From contig NC_087065.1 of the NCBI RefSeq assembly GCF_963678635.1, forward strand, positions 22,589,254-22,649,253: 60,000 nt of DNA, in the 5' to 3' direction. The notes beneath the pieces were generated by a model that was given only the letters and a program-made list of their open reading frames with translations, ran no database searches and was not told where the DNA came from. The translations under genes were made by a program, and so were the position numbers. Below are positions 18,867 to 30,477 of the stretch, piece by piece; position 1 is the first letter of the stretch, and every line of letters begins with the position of its first letter. Origin of the DNA: Symsagittifera roscoffensis. Taxonomy: Eukaryota; Xenacoelomorpha; Acoela; Convolutidae.

Positions 18867-20076
18867 TTAGGGGATATACTTCTCTGAAAGTTGTTCGATC
18901 GCGCTTTTAAAATAGGTCCAAGCTTCCTCGATATTATTAGTTGGCAGATTTTCAATCAGGTTTATACCGATAAAAAATTTTTTTATGATTCGATCGTAGT
19001 TTCCTTTTCTGAATTTCAAAGGCCATTCGAGTGCCATCGAAGTCGTTTTCAATGGGATCTTCAATTCAATAAGTGATTGGTCCCTTTTCCCTAGAGGAGG
19101 TGAAACTTCAGCCCAACATCGGAAAGAACATTATCCAACTGAGATGGTTTTTATCTTTCCCCTTACTCTTGTTGGCTCTTCAATAGGGAAGTATTCCTAA
19201 CCTTTTCAAGGAATTGATGTTCTTTGCTTTCCTAGCCTTTAGGGGTACTTGCATGATCCCAATTTATTTGGTTAAAGTTTGCATCTCCAACAATTAAGGT
19301 AAAGTGCCTCGAGCTTGATCTACATGGGTCTTTTCAGAGTCTGTTCAAGTCATCATTCTTTTCTTCAAATGAATGAAGGCTTCTGTCTACAACGGCGAGA
19401 TCTAAAGTTTTTTTTTTATCCCAAACTGATATCACAGATTGTGCTTTCATCAAAACTTGGGTGTTTGTCGCTTAAATAACAATCAATACTACTGTGTCTA
19501 TACAATCAAGCCACGTCCCTTGTCGCTCGAGTTCATGTTAAGCGCTTCGATGTTGTAGTCTCTTATTTTATGCCAAGCTGGGCTCCATTCCTGTTATGAG
19601 TTCTTAGGTTTAGCTTGTACTACTGCATGAACAGCTCGTTTTGTTATTTCATCGATCAACATAATTAGCTTGTTCAGTTTGTCATGAGTATGTGTATCTA
19701 CATTTGAGTGTCAGATGGTCATATTCCGATGACTGGGTTCTGTTTTGTTTGAATTTCTTTTTTTACTTCGATTATTTGCATCCCTCTGACCAGATTCACA
19801 AAACTTTCTGTTTCTTGCTCGCTTAAATTTTTTGCCCTTTGTACGAATTTTCGAACTTCTTCTCTTTCCTTAAAACTCCTATCTGGAGTGACTCTTAAAC
19901 TTTTTATTTTTATGTCTGCGTCCTTTTGTGAGATTTGCTTTGTTAGGTTCGCATTGATTTCGATCAAACCCTCTTTGTCCTTGAATGTTACTAGAAATGG
20001 TCGTGCAACTTGATTGTCCTGGCTTCTCTTGCCGAACCTTATTACCATGACTACCTCCGTATGATATGCAGATCAA
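18867..20076 (-). pseudogene. LINE remnant: ORF1 piece, endonuclease, linker
   Basis: In minus order, 20048-19719 encodes an ORF1p-like segment (MVIRFGKRSQDNQVARPFLV, then LRVTPDRSFKEREEVRKFV). A degenerate endonuclease follows, with LIVGDANFNQINWD around 19290-19250. Then 19064-18867 encodes the linker region (RKGNYDRIIKKFF and EEAWTYFKSAIEQL) that precedes reverse transcriptase in CR1/jockey-type LINEs. Frameshifts and stops are frequent. The polymerase domain is absent; the small gene at 18031-18543 and other non-LINE sequence follow instead. Confidence 0.75.
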
Positions 20077-20787
20077 GATTTTCTAATAATGTCTAGACCA
20101 TCGCGGTTCTGTTTGGATTCTGAATCCTTTGCTTTACTTATCCCTTATGATTTATAATTTTTTTCTTTGTTTTTCTGCTTTGTGTCGTCTCTATTCTTCA
20201 GTAGCTTCCATTATGAGCTCTTTAAGTGGATTCTTGATTAGTGAATGATAATTCTGTTTCCTAAATGACCGACTGGCACATCTAGTCATAGTTCGATATT
20301 TTCTCCAGAATTTTTTTTGTTATTTGTGTGTTTGTTTGATATTTGAACTCTCAATTGTTTCAAAATAGTCAAAATTTTGATAAGAGTCATAAACATTCCA
20401 GGGATAGAACGGACCGATGAAAGAAGCGTACCTTGTTTGTTGAATTTTATCAAACCATACAGCCCCCTTTCCCCGTGGACCTCAATCCTTCTGTAATGCG
20501 CATCGCAGATCTCATTTTTTCTTCATAGAAAGCAACTCTTTGTTGTTCTCTTTTTCTGCGTATATGACGTTGTTTGCTGTAAATCCACAGCTACAACTAC
20601 ACTATTGGTAAGTTTTTCTTCTCCCTGAGTTTTTTCTAACTGCAATCACCTATTAGTTTTTGCTCCTGTTTCCGTTTCATCCTCTAACAAAACCCTACTC
20701 ATTTATCGATTTTGTGAAAATCTGACTAAGAGAAAAGTTAGTCTGGCAGAATGATCAGATTTATAAAATTCTTTGTTTTTTTTTTCC

Positions 20788-20795
20788 AGATTGAC
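20788..20795 (+). promoter_or_regulatory. Splice acceptor six bases before the SLC15-like ATG
   Basis: A T-rich tract ends TTCCAG at 20789 and the ATG follows at 20796. No upstream 5' exon could be identified. Comparable acceptors precede every other recognised host gene here (28853, 30441, 47418, 48405, 52446, and 18544 on the minus strand), consistent with spliced-leader addition. Confidence 0.6.
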
Positions 20796-23700
20796 ATGAA
20801 CTCAGACGAAAAAGATACACTAATTACTCAAACTATTGAAACTGAAGATGAGGACAGCGATTCACCTCTCCTGGATAGCGTTGATGCGTCGAGAAAAATA
20901 ACCCAGTTGGTTGAAATCGAATTTTGCGAATATCAAATTCGATTGAAAGATTCAAAGCAAGTGTTTTTGTTGCTTCTGTTGAGTATTTGCCTCACAACTT
21001 TCGCGCAATGGTCAATCTTAGCAAATCTTTTTCTTTTCCTCAACATGGATCCATTACACTGGGATTCTGATCATGCGAATACCTTATTTTTTGTTTTCGG
21101 CTGCTTTTGTTGTGTATTCGCTGTTTTGTCTGGCTGGTTATCTGACAATCGATATTCGCAGTACAGCGTTATTCTAATGGGTCATATTCCATACTTAATT
21201 GGGTTATGTCTTTTCACGCTTTTGGGTTATGCCCAAAATACTTTCATCAATAACATCGAAAAATATGATATGGATACGAATTTTACCCTCCTGGAAACAC
21301 TTTGTGTAGTCAGTAATACTAAAAACTCTTCGCTTTTCCTGAAAGAGCAAGCCTCTAATTGTGAATATTTTGTCTACTCTGCTCTTCTTATTCTGGCTGC
21401 TGGAATTGGAACTCTCAATGTTAATATACCACTGTTCCTGCTCGCACAGGTTTGTTTTGCAAATGATCGAATCTTAAGACTTCGAAGTTGTCAAGGAGGC
21501 ACTGATCAATAGTGATCAAATATGGGTCTTTTACAACAGGTTTAACAATATTTTGGGGTCGATTTTGAAAGTTATTGTTAAATAGGATTTCAATATTTCG
21601 GTTCCTGATATAATTATCTCGTGTTTTTTACCCCTGCGATTGGCAAGACTTTTTTACCGTAAATAACTTTGTTCACAGGATGACTGAAATTGGTTGTTAT
21701 TTCCATCTGTATTTGTTGTCAACGCACGGAAAATTTTTGAGCATGCCAGCATTTTAACTGCCCGTTCTATTCAAAATTCAGGTTTTATGTTGGTTGTAAT
21801 TTTTTAAACTCCGATTTCAGTATATCAGTTTTTCTTTCTTTTTTTTTCACTTCATTCGGCTTAAAAGGTTTCGGCTTATAATATATCGGTTTAAAGGCCT
21901 GTGCTTAAACGTGTGAGGGCTTTTGCCTCGTTTTGGGTACTGTATTACCAACTTCTATCCTCCTTTATAACTCGAGGATTGCACATGCGTCTAGTTGATA
22001 TGAGTGGTCTTCGTGATAGTTTCACGCTGGCCGCATCATGGCGTAGTTTATTCACGTATTTGCCGTTGCTGGCGCTAATTTTACTGGCTGAACTACTTTT
22101 TCTGGCAATGAAAGGCTGATTTGGATTTTTGTAATTCTTTGCATATCAATGAAAAATGAGGCTGTTTTAAAATTTTCTTTTATCGATTTGGCAAAATTAT
22201 TTGTTCCTAATTTTACTGGCTGAACTACTTTTTCTACTGGTAATGAAAGGCTGATTGGGATTTATTTCGTAATTCTTTGCATATCGTTGAAATATGTGGC
22301 TATGTTTTAAAATATTCTTATATCCATTTGGCAAAATTATTTGTTCCTTTTTAAAAAATATTTGTATGTTAACTTAAGAAAAAAGTCAAAAAAAGGTTGA
22401 TCAGCAGCTTTCCGTTCTAATAGTTTTTATTTTACTAAAAATTATGAAATTCAATGCTTATTCAATGCTTATATTATGAAATTCAATTTTTTAAAGAAAA
22501 AAGTCAAAAAAAGGTTGATCAGCAGCTTTCCGTTCTAATAGTTTTTATTTTACTAAAAAGTTTTTATTTTACTAAAAATTATGAAATTCAATGCTTATTG
22601 AAAATGTTAAGAAATTGTAAACTTTTGATTAATCGTGATAGATCCAGCTTCTCTGCAAATCTATTTTTGGTTAGTTGTAAGGGAAGTCTTCGTTTCATTC
22701 CGAACCATGATTTTATCCAATTACCGTGTTAAAACAAGAATAACCGGTTACTGTGCAAGTAGCACAGAATGTTCCGACCACAGTCTTAGAAAAATACAAT
22801 AATATATATTTTTTTGTCAAATTGGTGTCGTTTTTTCTGCATGTTGTGATAAAAGATACTGATCGGAAAAATAGAACTTAGGCATATTTGAGAGTCATAA
22901 TAAAAATATGTCAATTCGAAAACAGTTTTCGAAGAAAATTGACTAAAAAAACGACAGAAGTTTTTTGAATTTTCAAGTTCTTGATTTCCAAAATTGCGCG
23001 AAAAACTCCAAAAACGACCTTTACTTGAGTAAAACTAAGGTTTCACGGCTTAAATAAGCTATTGTAAGCCTACACGGCTTATCTATTATATATTTAAATG
23101 CGGGCTTCACTATCTCATCATGTTTAAGCTTTTTCAACGTATTATTTTGGCATGTTTAATAAATGAATTTTTTTCACGTTTAAGCTATATCGTATATTGC
23201 AATGGTTCAGGTTTTCCAATTTTCCAGTTTAAATTCAGGATTTATTCCAACAAGTTTGAAATTAGCAACCCAATAGTTGGATATTGTCAGTTTTCCCAGG
23301 TTTTGCGATTCTGGCCTCCATATATGATTAACCAAATCCTTTCAGTTTAGGAGATTCGCAATTTTCGAGGTTTCTCAATTTTTGAAATTCTCGCCCTGTA
23401 GTCGGATGCTGTCAGGGTACTCTCAGGGGTTGCGAATCTTGCCTACAATTCTCACTTCTCAAATCCTTGTAGTTTTCAAGATATGACGTTTTTCATGATT
23501 TTTTCAAAAAATTTTCAAAAACTAAAAATTCCAAAACGTTGAAGATCTCAATCCTGTTGTTGGATATTGTGAGGGTACTCTCAGGGGTTTCGAATCTTGC
23601 TTTTGATTATGGCTGCTCAAGTCCCTGCAGTTTTCTATATATGACGTTTTTTTGGATTTCTTAAAAAGTTTTCAGAAAAACTTAAATGTTAAAAAGTTCC

Positions 23701-26700
23701 GAAACTTTGAAGATATCAATCCTGTTATTGGAATCTTTGAGGGTATTCTCAGGGGGTTGCGAATCTTGCCTCAGAATAGGGCTGCTCAAACTCTTGTAGT
23801 TTTTGAGGTATGACGTTTTTTTTAGGATTTTCTCCAAATTTTTCAGAAAACTTAGGTATAAAAAATTTTCTCAAAACTTGAAATTTTCATCTCTGTAGTG
23901 AGGCTTTGTAAGGGTACTCTCAGGAGTTGCGAATTTTGCCTCCCAATTTGAATGCTCAAATCCTTGTAGTTTTCGAGATTTGACGTTTTTTATGATTTTC
24001 TCCGAAGTTTTCAAAAAAAAACTTAAAAGTTGTAAAGTTACAAAATTTTGAAGATATCAATCCTGTTATTGGAATCTTTGAGGGTACTCTCAGGGGTTTG
24101 CGAATCTTGCCTCTGAATAAGACTGCTATAAATCTTGCAGTTTTTCAGATATGACGATTTGTTTGATTTTTTCAAAAAAATTTTCATGAAAATTAAATTA
24201 TATATATTTTTTTCAATTTTTGAAATTCCTAACCTGTAGTTGCGGGGCTGTCAGAGTTATCTCAGGGGTTGCAATTTCGGCCTCCAATTAAGAATGCCCA
24301 AATCATTTTTGTTTCAGATAAGACGATATTTGTGACTTTTTGGAAGTTTTCAGAAAACTCAAATCACAAAATAATTCGTTTAAGTGAAATTCCCAACCCT
24401 GTAGTTGTGTACATTCAAAGATTGCGAATATTGCCATCAAAAAAGACTGCTCAAATTTTGGCAGTTTTCGAAACGTGAATTTTTTTCTGGTTTTCAAAAA
24501 ACCTCTTTCAGAAAACTTAACGTAAAGTTTCTCAAAATCTGAATTTCCCAATGTTGTAGTTGGGTACTGTAAGGGTACTCTCAGGAGTTGAAAATCTTTC
24601 GTCTAAATGCGACTGCTCGATTTCAGTTTCCCAGATGTGACCTTTCTTAATTCATTATTTTAAACTTTGATAAAAAAAATGGTCACAAATTTTTATGGTT
24701 TTTCAAAATTTGAATTAAAAAATCGAATGAAAAATGTTACAACGTTTGAAGTTACTCTCAAGAGTTGCAAATCTTGCGTCCAAATGCGACTGCTCAATTG
24801 CTTTCAAATTCCTAGATGTGACGTTTCTTAGTTCATTTTAAATTTTTCGAGGAGCAGTTTTTTTGAGTTGTTGAAAATTCGAAGCACCGGAGGTGCGGTA
24901 CACGCTAGTTAGCTTGAAATTAGACCTAATTAATTAGCTCAAAATTAGAGCAAAAATCAAAAGTTTCATACCGGTTTTTCTCCACACTGAAATTTTTTTG
25001 AATTTCGAACCATGACAGAAAGGGCTTTAATATGATATATCACGCAGCCCTGTCTGATGATTTTTTGTGGTAGCTGATTTTGCGAGGAAAACAAAAAGAA
25101 ATAAAAACTAAAACACACCCGAATGCAAAACTGCTCCCCATTTTCAATGGCCGGAACAAAAAGTTTTATATTTGTCTGTTTTGAAGCTTCGGTGATTAAG
25201 AGTCGATGAAAGTTGTATATAGGTCGTGATGAGTTTTTTTTGTTTCTTTTTCAGGAAAAATCTTAAAACGCGGTTTTACTTTCTCTTTTTAGCTGAATTA
25301 ATTTCCTTGGTTAAAAGGAAAAGAGATCCACTATCGACCAGCTAAAATGATTAGGTTGACTTCTTGTTTCGAATTTTTTTTTCGGATTTCCAACCAAAAA
25401 AAGGTACTTATTGATCCAGTTTTCTCAAGTTTAAGATTTTTAATAATAACAAGTCAGTAATTTTTTTGTTTGATTGAGTTTGACTCTTTTCCAACTCTCT
25501 GTTGGCTATGTTTGATATTGTTAAAGTGAAGAATTAATTTGCAAAAGATACCATGGCAATGAATTACTATTTATCTTGAGTTTTTGTTTCAGTTTAGTTT
25601 TTGAAATGATTGAAATTTGTTCTTAAATATTTTCATGGTCTGTGTAAATGACTCCGAAGTAGAAACTGCCAGCTATTACGTGCTGGCTATTATGAGATTT
25701 GAATTCGAAACTAAACGCAGCAAAAAGAAGTTTAAAAGTCACGGCGTTAAAAGGCTAGAGAGATAAATGGCTTGGTTGGTAGCAAAGACATCATGTTAAA
25801 AATGGGATTTTTATGAAAAGACCCTTTTTATATTCCTCAATAGCCTTTTCGGATTTTTTTTTTCATTTTGTGATCTCTAATCTTGTTATTGCAACTTTTG
25901 CGCCAGTGATGTTTTGTCTGTTTCGTATCGCAAGTTGGCTTATCAAAAAAGTTTGCACTAAATTTCCGAATGATATTGATTTTTAATTTTTAAGTGTGAA
26001 GACGCTTTAGTAAATCGCTTTAAGTTTTTTTGTACGATTTTTCGCAGTTGGACTTGATTTTTTTTCGCAGTTGGACTTGATCAGTGTTCAAATCAAATCC
26101 AAACTGCCAAATGGCAGGCAAAATTAGGCTCTCCAATAACGAATGTGCAAATGTCGCAAAAATGCGAATGAGTCTTAGTTTCAAAGATGGACCGTAATTC
26201 GTAGAAACGCCAGCGGAATCAAAAAATTACTTTTGTATGAAATTTTCTCTAATTGGTCCATAATGTTAAATTTTTGCGTGAGGGTTTATTCTTTTCGAAA
26301 GATGAAAAATTAAATTTTTTTTTCGTTTTTTTTGAGCTCCTTGGCATTTCCTGTCTGTTGGCTATGTTTATCACTTGTATAATCGATCTTTTTTTCAGCT
26401 GCTGTTACAAAAAGTGTTCTTATCCTTCTTGCTTAGGTGAAACTTCTAAATTTGGAAACACGACGGTTCTTTAATTGGTGGCTATTCAGTCAAATTATGG
26501 GTTCTTTATTGTGTACTATTGTCGTGTGCTTCGTCCAACAAAACGTGAATTTTTTCTATGGCTATCTAATTGGACTTGTTGTGATGGTTCTTTCTTTAGT
26601 ATCATTTCTCATCGGGTCCGGTAAATATGAGAAACCTGAACCGTGCAAGAAAAACTTCTCGAGTTTCTTCCGTGTTCTCAAGTTTGCAATGTCAAGAGTT

Positions 26701-28609
26701 GCGCGAAGAAGACAAAAAGAAGGTATCAGAAAAATCATTAATCAGGTATTACTGAAATCAGATCTATTCGATGAAGTAAAATAAAATACATTTTTTCAAA
26801 AGATCATCTAATTGAAACTCAATTTCTTAAATCTCTCATTCGCATCATTTGAAATCATTATTTCTTTAGGTTATCTCCCAAATCAGAAGATATGTCTAAG
26901 AGTAGCTGAATTTTATTGAAATGTTTCTTAAACCCGTTCACTGAAACAATTGAAATACCCCTTGTCGTAAAAATGGAGCCTAATGGAGCATTTTGTGCCA
27001 ACTATTTGCTCGGTCAGCATCAGCAAACACACAAGATCACTTTGTGAAATCAATAATCAATTATGTTTATGACCGAGAACGAAGAAACTTATGAAACATT
27101 CTGGCTTCATAGTTCATGCTCAAAATAAGATCGAAGTGATGTCTAACCGAAATCTGGAAAAAGTGCATGTGTTTTAGCCAAACGAATGGGTCATAGTATG
27201 TCGTTGGTAGACCTAGCTATGGAACGGTTTAATGGACCATATCCTGACGCATTGGTGGACGAGGTTCGAATCCTGCTCCGCCTAGTTCCAGTTCAACTCT
27301 CTTTCGCCTCATTTTGGGTGCTGTATTACCAACTTCTATCCTCCTTTATAACTCAAGGGTTGCACATGCGTCTCGTTGATATGAGTGGTCTTCGAGATAG
27401 CTTCACGCTGCCCGCATCATGGCTTAGTTTGTTCACGTATTTGCCGGTGCTGGTGCTAATCTTACTGGCTGAATTACTCTTTCTCCCGGTGTTAAATAGT
27501 TACGGATGGATCCCCCGACTGCTGACGGAAACAAGAATTTTGGTTGGAAACACGTTTGCCTGTAAGTTCAGAGCGATAACAATCAAAAATGTACCCTGTT
27601 TATGATAAGGTGCCCCAATGTTAGCATCAATAATGTGGATAACAGGGTACGGTGGAAGTCTTCGCTAATCGGTCGAGAGAGAGAGAGGTATATACGTGGT
27701 TTGAATCCCACTGCATGCATCGCTGATTGAATGGATGTTTTAGTTAAAGCATAGACCTTTAATATGAAACTCAAATTAAGAAGTTTGTTAATAGCAATTG
27801 CAAGCCAAAGCGGATGATTGGACGAAGAGTAACTCCAAAAGCTGTGGTTAGCTGGAAACAAAATAGCTCTTGATAGCAACATGAAACCAAGACTTCTCAA
27901 AACGAAATTAGATGTTATGTAGAAACTTAAGTGAACCATATTTTCGTAGATGCTATAACATAAGTTCGCCCGTAAAGGAAACTAATTTAATATATATATT
28001 TTAGTCCTAGCCTTGGTTTCTGCGGGAGTTCTAGAGTATATCCGAATTGACCAGTTTAACAACTGCAGGGACGGCCATCCAAATCAGCCCAGCAGTTGTG
28101 TGATATCGCAGTACATAGGTGGAACCACGTATCATGCCACTGATCTCTCCGCTTTCTATCAAGCTCCACAGTACATCTTTATGGGGTTTGGTTAGTTCCT
28201 TTTCGATGGCGTTTGTTTTAAATTAGTTATCTTGAAATTGATTTGATAATACTTTTCAGCTCAATTTTTTGCAATCAATGGGTCGCTTGAGTTCTCCTTT
28301 GTCGAGGCACCTACAAACATGAAGGGTCTAGTTATGGGTTTGTTCCACTTGTCAAGTGGTTTGGGTGCTCTAATAGCAGCTGCGGTGTCTGAAATAGCCC
28401 AGAGGGCCGACTGGTACTGTCATACAGATAGCTACGACTACTGCAACCCGAACTCGGGCAAGATGTATTACTACTTCTGGATTCTCGCTCTGTTACAGCT
28501 GGTCGCGATAGTTGTTTTTTATGCTTTGGCTGCTGTGTACAGGGCCTTTAGAGAACGGGGTGAGGTTGGATCGTGGAGATCGCTTTGCTTCTTTTTATGT
28601 CGAAGCTAG
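20796..28609 (+). CDS. Proton-coupled oligopeptide/histidine transporter, SLC15 (PHT-like)
   Basis: Exons read by eye: 20796-21449, 26437-26745, 27178-27561, 28005-28190 and 28260-28609 (TAG), about 630 residues. The family moves di/tripeptides or histidine with protons. PHT members act in the endolysosomal membrane, and an acidic, Leu-rich N-terminus such as DEDSDSPLLDS fits that. Family features: the transmembrane block after DSKQVFLLLLLSICLTT, ETRRFFNWWLF with QQNV, PASWLSLFTYLPVLVLILLAELLFLPVL, the AGVLEYIR segment, YQAPQYIFMGFGAQFF, and LEFSFVEAPTNMKGLVMGLF. Phases match between exons 3-4 and 4-5. Between exons 1 and 2 the usual FGADQ-type pentapeptide is missing. Exons 2 and 3 do not match in phase, so one or two small exons remain unfound. 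The large intron 21450-26436 holds repeats and a duplicated exon fragment. It is followed by TOM22 only 250 bases after the stop. Confidence 0.88.
21901..22119 (+). pseudogene. Duplicated fragment of the SLC15-like exon 3
   Basis: This intronic segment is highly similar to 27303-27490 and encodes the same SFWVLYYQLLSSFIT, GLHMRLVDMSGLRDSFTL and AELLFL stretch. It has a few substitutions and then a stop. It lacks the exon 3 start and end, and no fitting splice sites were seen, so it is most likely an inert partial duplication lying upstream of the real exon. Confidence 0.85.
22075..22350 (+). repeat. Tandem duplication of about 132 bp
   Basis: The end of the duplicated exon fragment together with following non-coding sequence is repeated: TTTTACTGGCTGAACTACTT occurs near 22079 and 22211, and GGCAAAATTATTTGTTCC ends both copies. 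It extends the exon 3 pseudocopy. Confidence 0.85.
22381..22610 (+). repeat. Direct repeat of about 118 bp
   Basis: AAAAAAAGGTTGATCAGCAG and the following 50 or so bases occur at 22389 and 22507 with very few differences. They are interspersed with shorter repeats of TATGAAATTCAAT. Confidence 0.85.
23200..24870 (+). repeat. Diverged tandem array, unit about 165 bp, about 9-10 copies
   Basis: The core GGGTACTCTCAGGGGTTGCG and the phrase CTTGTAGTTTTCGAGATATG recur at roughly 23416, 23574, 23739, 23909, 24080, 24255, 24413, 24570 and 24755. Spacings run from about 157 to 185 bases. The copies are substantially diverged and lie in the large intron of the SLC15-like gene. Confidence 0.85.
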
Positions 28610-28858
28610 TATCAAAGTACCGTCACTGTCTTCCGTAGTTTAAAAATGGCCAAATCAATTATTTAAAGATCACACTGTAGATTTGATTGTATTAGATTAG
28701 GTTCATAATGGAAGTAGTTGCCTCATCCAATTTGATGATCGTAATATTTTATATGAAATACATGATAGCGAATTAAATGTTTCAGAGATAATTTAATTGC
28801 GAATTCGAAGTTGTAATGACGTGAGTGTTCTAAAAAAAAATTGACACTTTCAGTTATA

Positions 28859-30092
28859 ATGGATACTTTAGACGACTCTTTGCAGTACAACTTAACCGAA
28901 CAGTCTGGCTCGCAGAGCAGTGAAGAAGACGAAGATACGCGTTCAGTTTCGAGTGGTGAGAGTTTCGAAGCCATTCCCGACACAGAAGGAGACGATGATG
29001 AAAATGAAAACCAATTTATTCCAACCCAACCCCGTTTAGAAGAAATACAGCCAGCTGAAACAAGAGAAGATTCTTCGTCTTCATCATCTTACGACGAGTC
29101 TCCCACTTATGTTTCGATGATGGGATCTGAAATCGAGGTTCTGGAATCGACTGCGGGAACTGAGTCTATGACGCAATCTGATTACGTAATGACAGCAAGT
29201 TTGGATGCTTCAGTGTCAAATGAAATAGCTGAAGAAAGTGCTGGGCAATCTAGAGGTGGAGCTACGAACGAGGAGCTTGCTGAAGTTGTTGAGCTGATTG
29301 ACTCGTTTATAAAACCAATCTCAGAGCAGAACGCAGCAGATGGAATCGAGGTAAGCTACTACATTTTTCTTCAAACTTCATTTATCAACTGCTCCTACGG
29401 AAATTTATAGTGCAGCTGACCTAAAGACGAGGAGCTCTTGTCAATATATCCAATAAATTTAAGATACCTATCCGCATTAAGATATACATCTTATTTCATA
29501 ATCAATATATTGAAATGGTGATCATTTTAAATACGCAGTATGCTCTGAGTGTAGAGTCATGTCATAAAGTTCTGTCATATTCTAGGTGATCGACGTAGAC
29601 GAATCGAATTATTTTCCAAATCTTAACGGAGCTGGTGACCACGAGGCATTAGGAAGATCTCTCGATACCCTGCAATCACAACCCACAACAGTTGTCACGA
29701 CATCGGGAGCTGCCAAATTAGAGGACCTAAGAGCATTCGATGAAGATGACAGTGACGATGATGAAGATTTCGAAGATGAAACACTTGCTGAAAGACTTTG
29801 GGGTTTGACTGAAATGTTTCCAGAAACAGTACGTAATGGGTCTTCAAAGATATTTGATTTTTCCATAGCATCTACAAAGTTTTGCTACACTTGGAGTCGC
29901 AAGACTCTTTGGGTTGTTACTACTGGGTTCATTATTCTGTACTTGCCAATTGCGATAGAAACAGAAAGAATGGCGATGGAAAAGGAAGGATTAAATCAAG
30001 CTCAAGACGTGCTATTGGGGGCTAATAAAAGTGAGGAAAAAAGTTTTGACCACTCAGCACCGCCGATGCCCAATGTTCCTCTTACTGCCTGA
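28859..30092 (+). CDS. TOMM22: Mitochondrial import receptor subunit TOM22 with long acidic extension
   Basis: Exons are 28859-29350 and 29586-30092; donor GAG|GTAAGC, acceptor TATTCTAG, phase 0; 332 residues. TOM22 is the central receptor of the outer-membrane TOM complex, with an acidic cytosolic part that binds presequences and a single transmembrane anchor. The conserved core is in exon 2: DETLAERLWGLTEMFPETVR, then the amphipathic segment, then transmembrane LWVVTTGFIILYLPIAI with its conserved Pro, then IETERM. The animal protein is usually about 140 residues. Here about 230 extra acidic, Ser-rich residues precede the core, including the whole first exon. The acceptor CTTTCAG is 5 bases before the ATG. 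I am sure of the core and moderately sure that exon 1 belongs to it. Confidence 0.92.
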
Positions 30093-30477
30093 TCTCAATG
30101 GAACACTAAAACATATTTTTGAAAAGATCTTAATAAGTTTCACCTTAAATCATGGTACCATCACCAGGTCTTGACTGCATAAGTATGAAAGACAAATAGT
30201 GTCAGTGAATACCAATCGGCTGACGTGAACTAGAATTGTCACTAGAGTTTGAAAAAGGTGAAATTTCTTGGGCTCTCTAATCTGTTTGTACTCCTCGTAC
30301 TATGAAAAAATGAAATTTAGACTCTATGAACTTAAAAATTGCGAAATTGAATTTGATCTTGCACCTTTCTCTAGTAGTATACAAGTCCTTCAACTCTGAT
30401 TGCGATTTTATGTAGCTATTGTAGTATGATGGTAATTTCAGTTAGTCGTATGGTTTGATCCGTGAAATTGAATAGCT

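Noticed and set aside
26043-26085. Possible micro-exon supplying the missing FGADQ-like motif of the SLC15 gene (TCGCAGTTGGACTTGAT repeated twice)
   Set aside because: No split gives a GT donor with the required phase; the direct repeat looks accidental.
27592-27651. Short hairpin GTACCCTGTT...AACAGGGTAC as an RNA gene
   Set aside because: A 10-12 base stem around about 40 bases of loop is too little evidence for a structured RNA.
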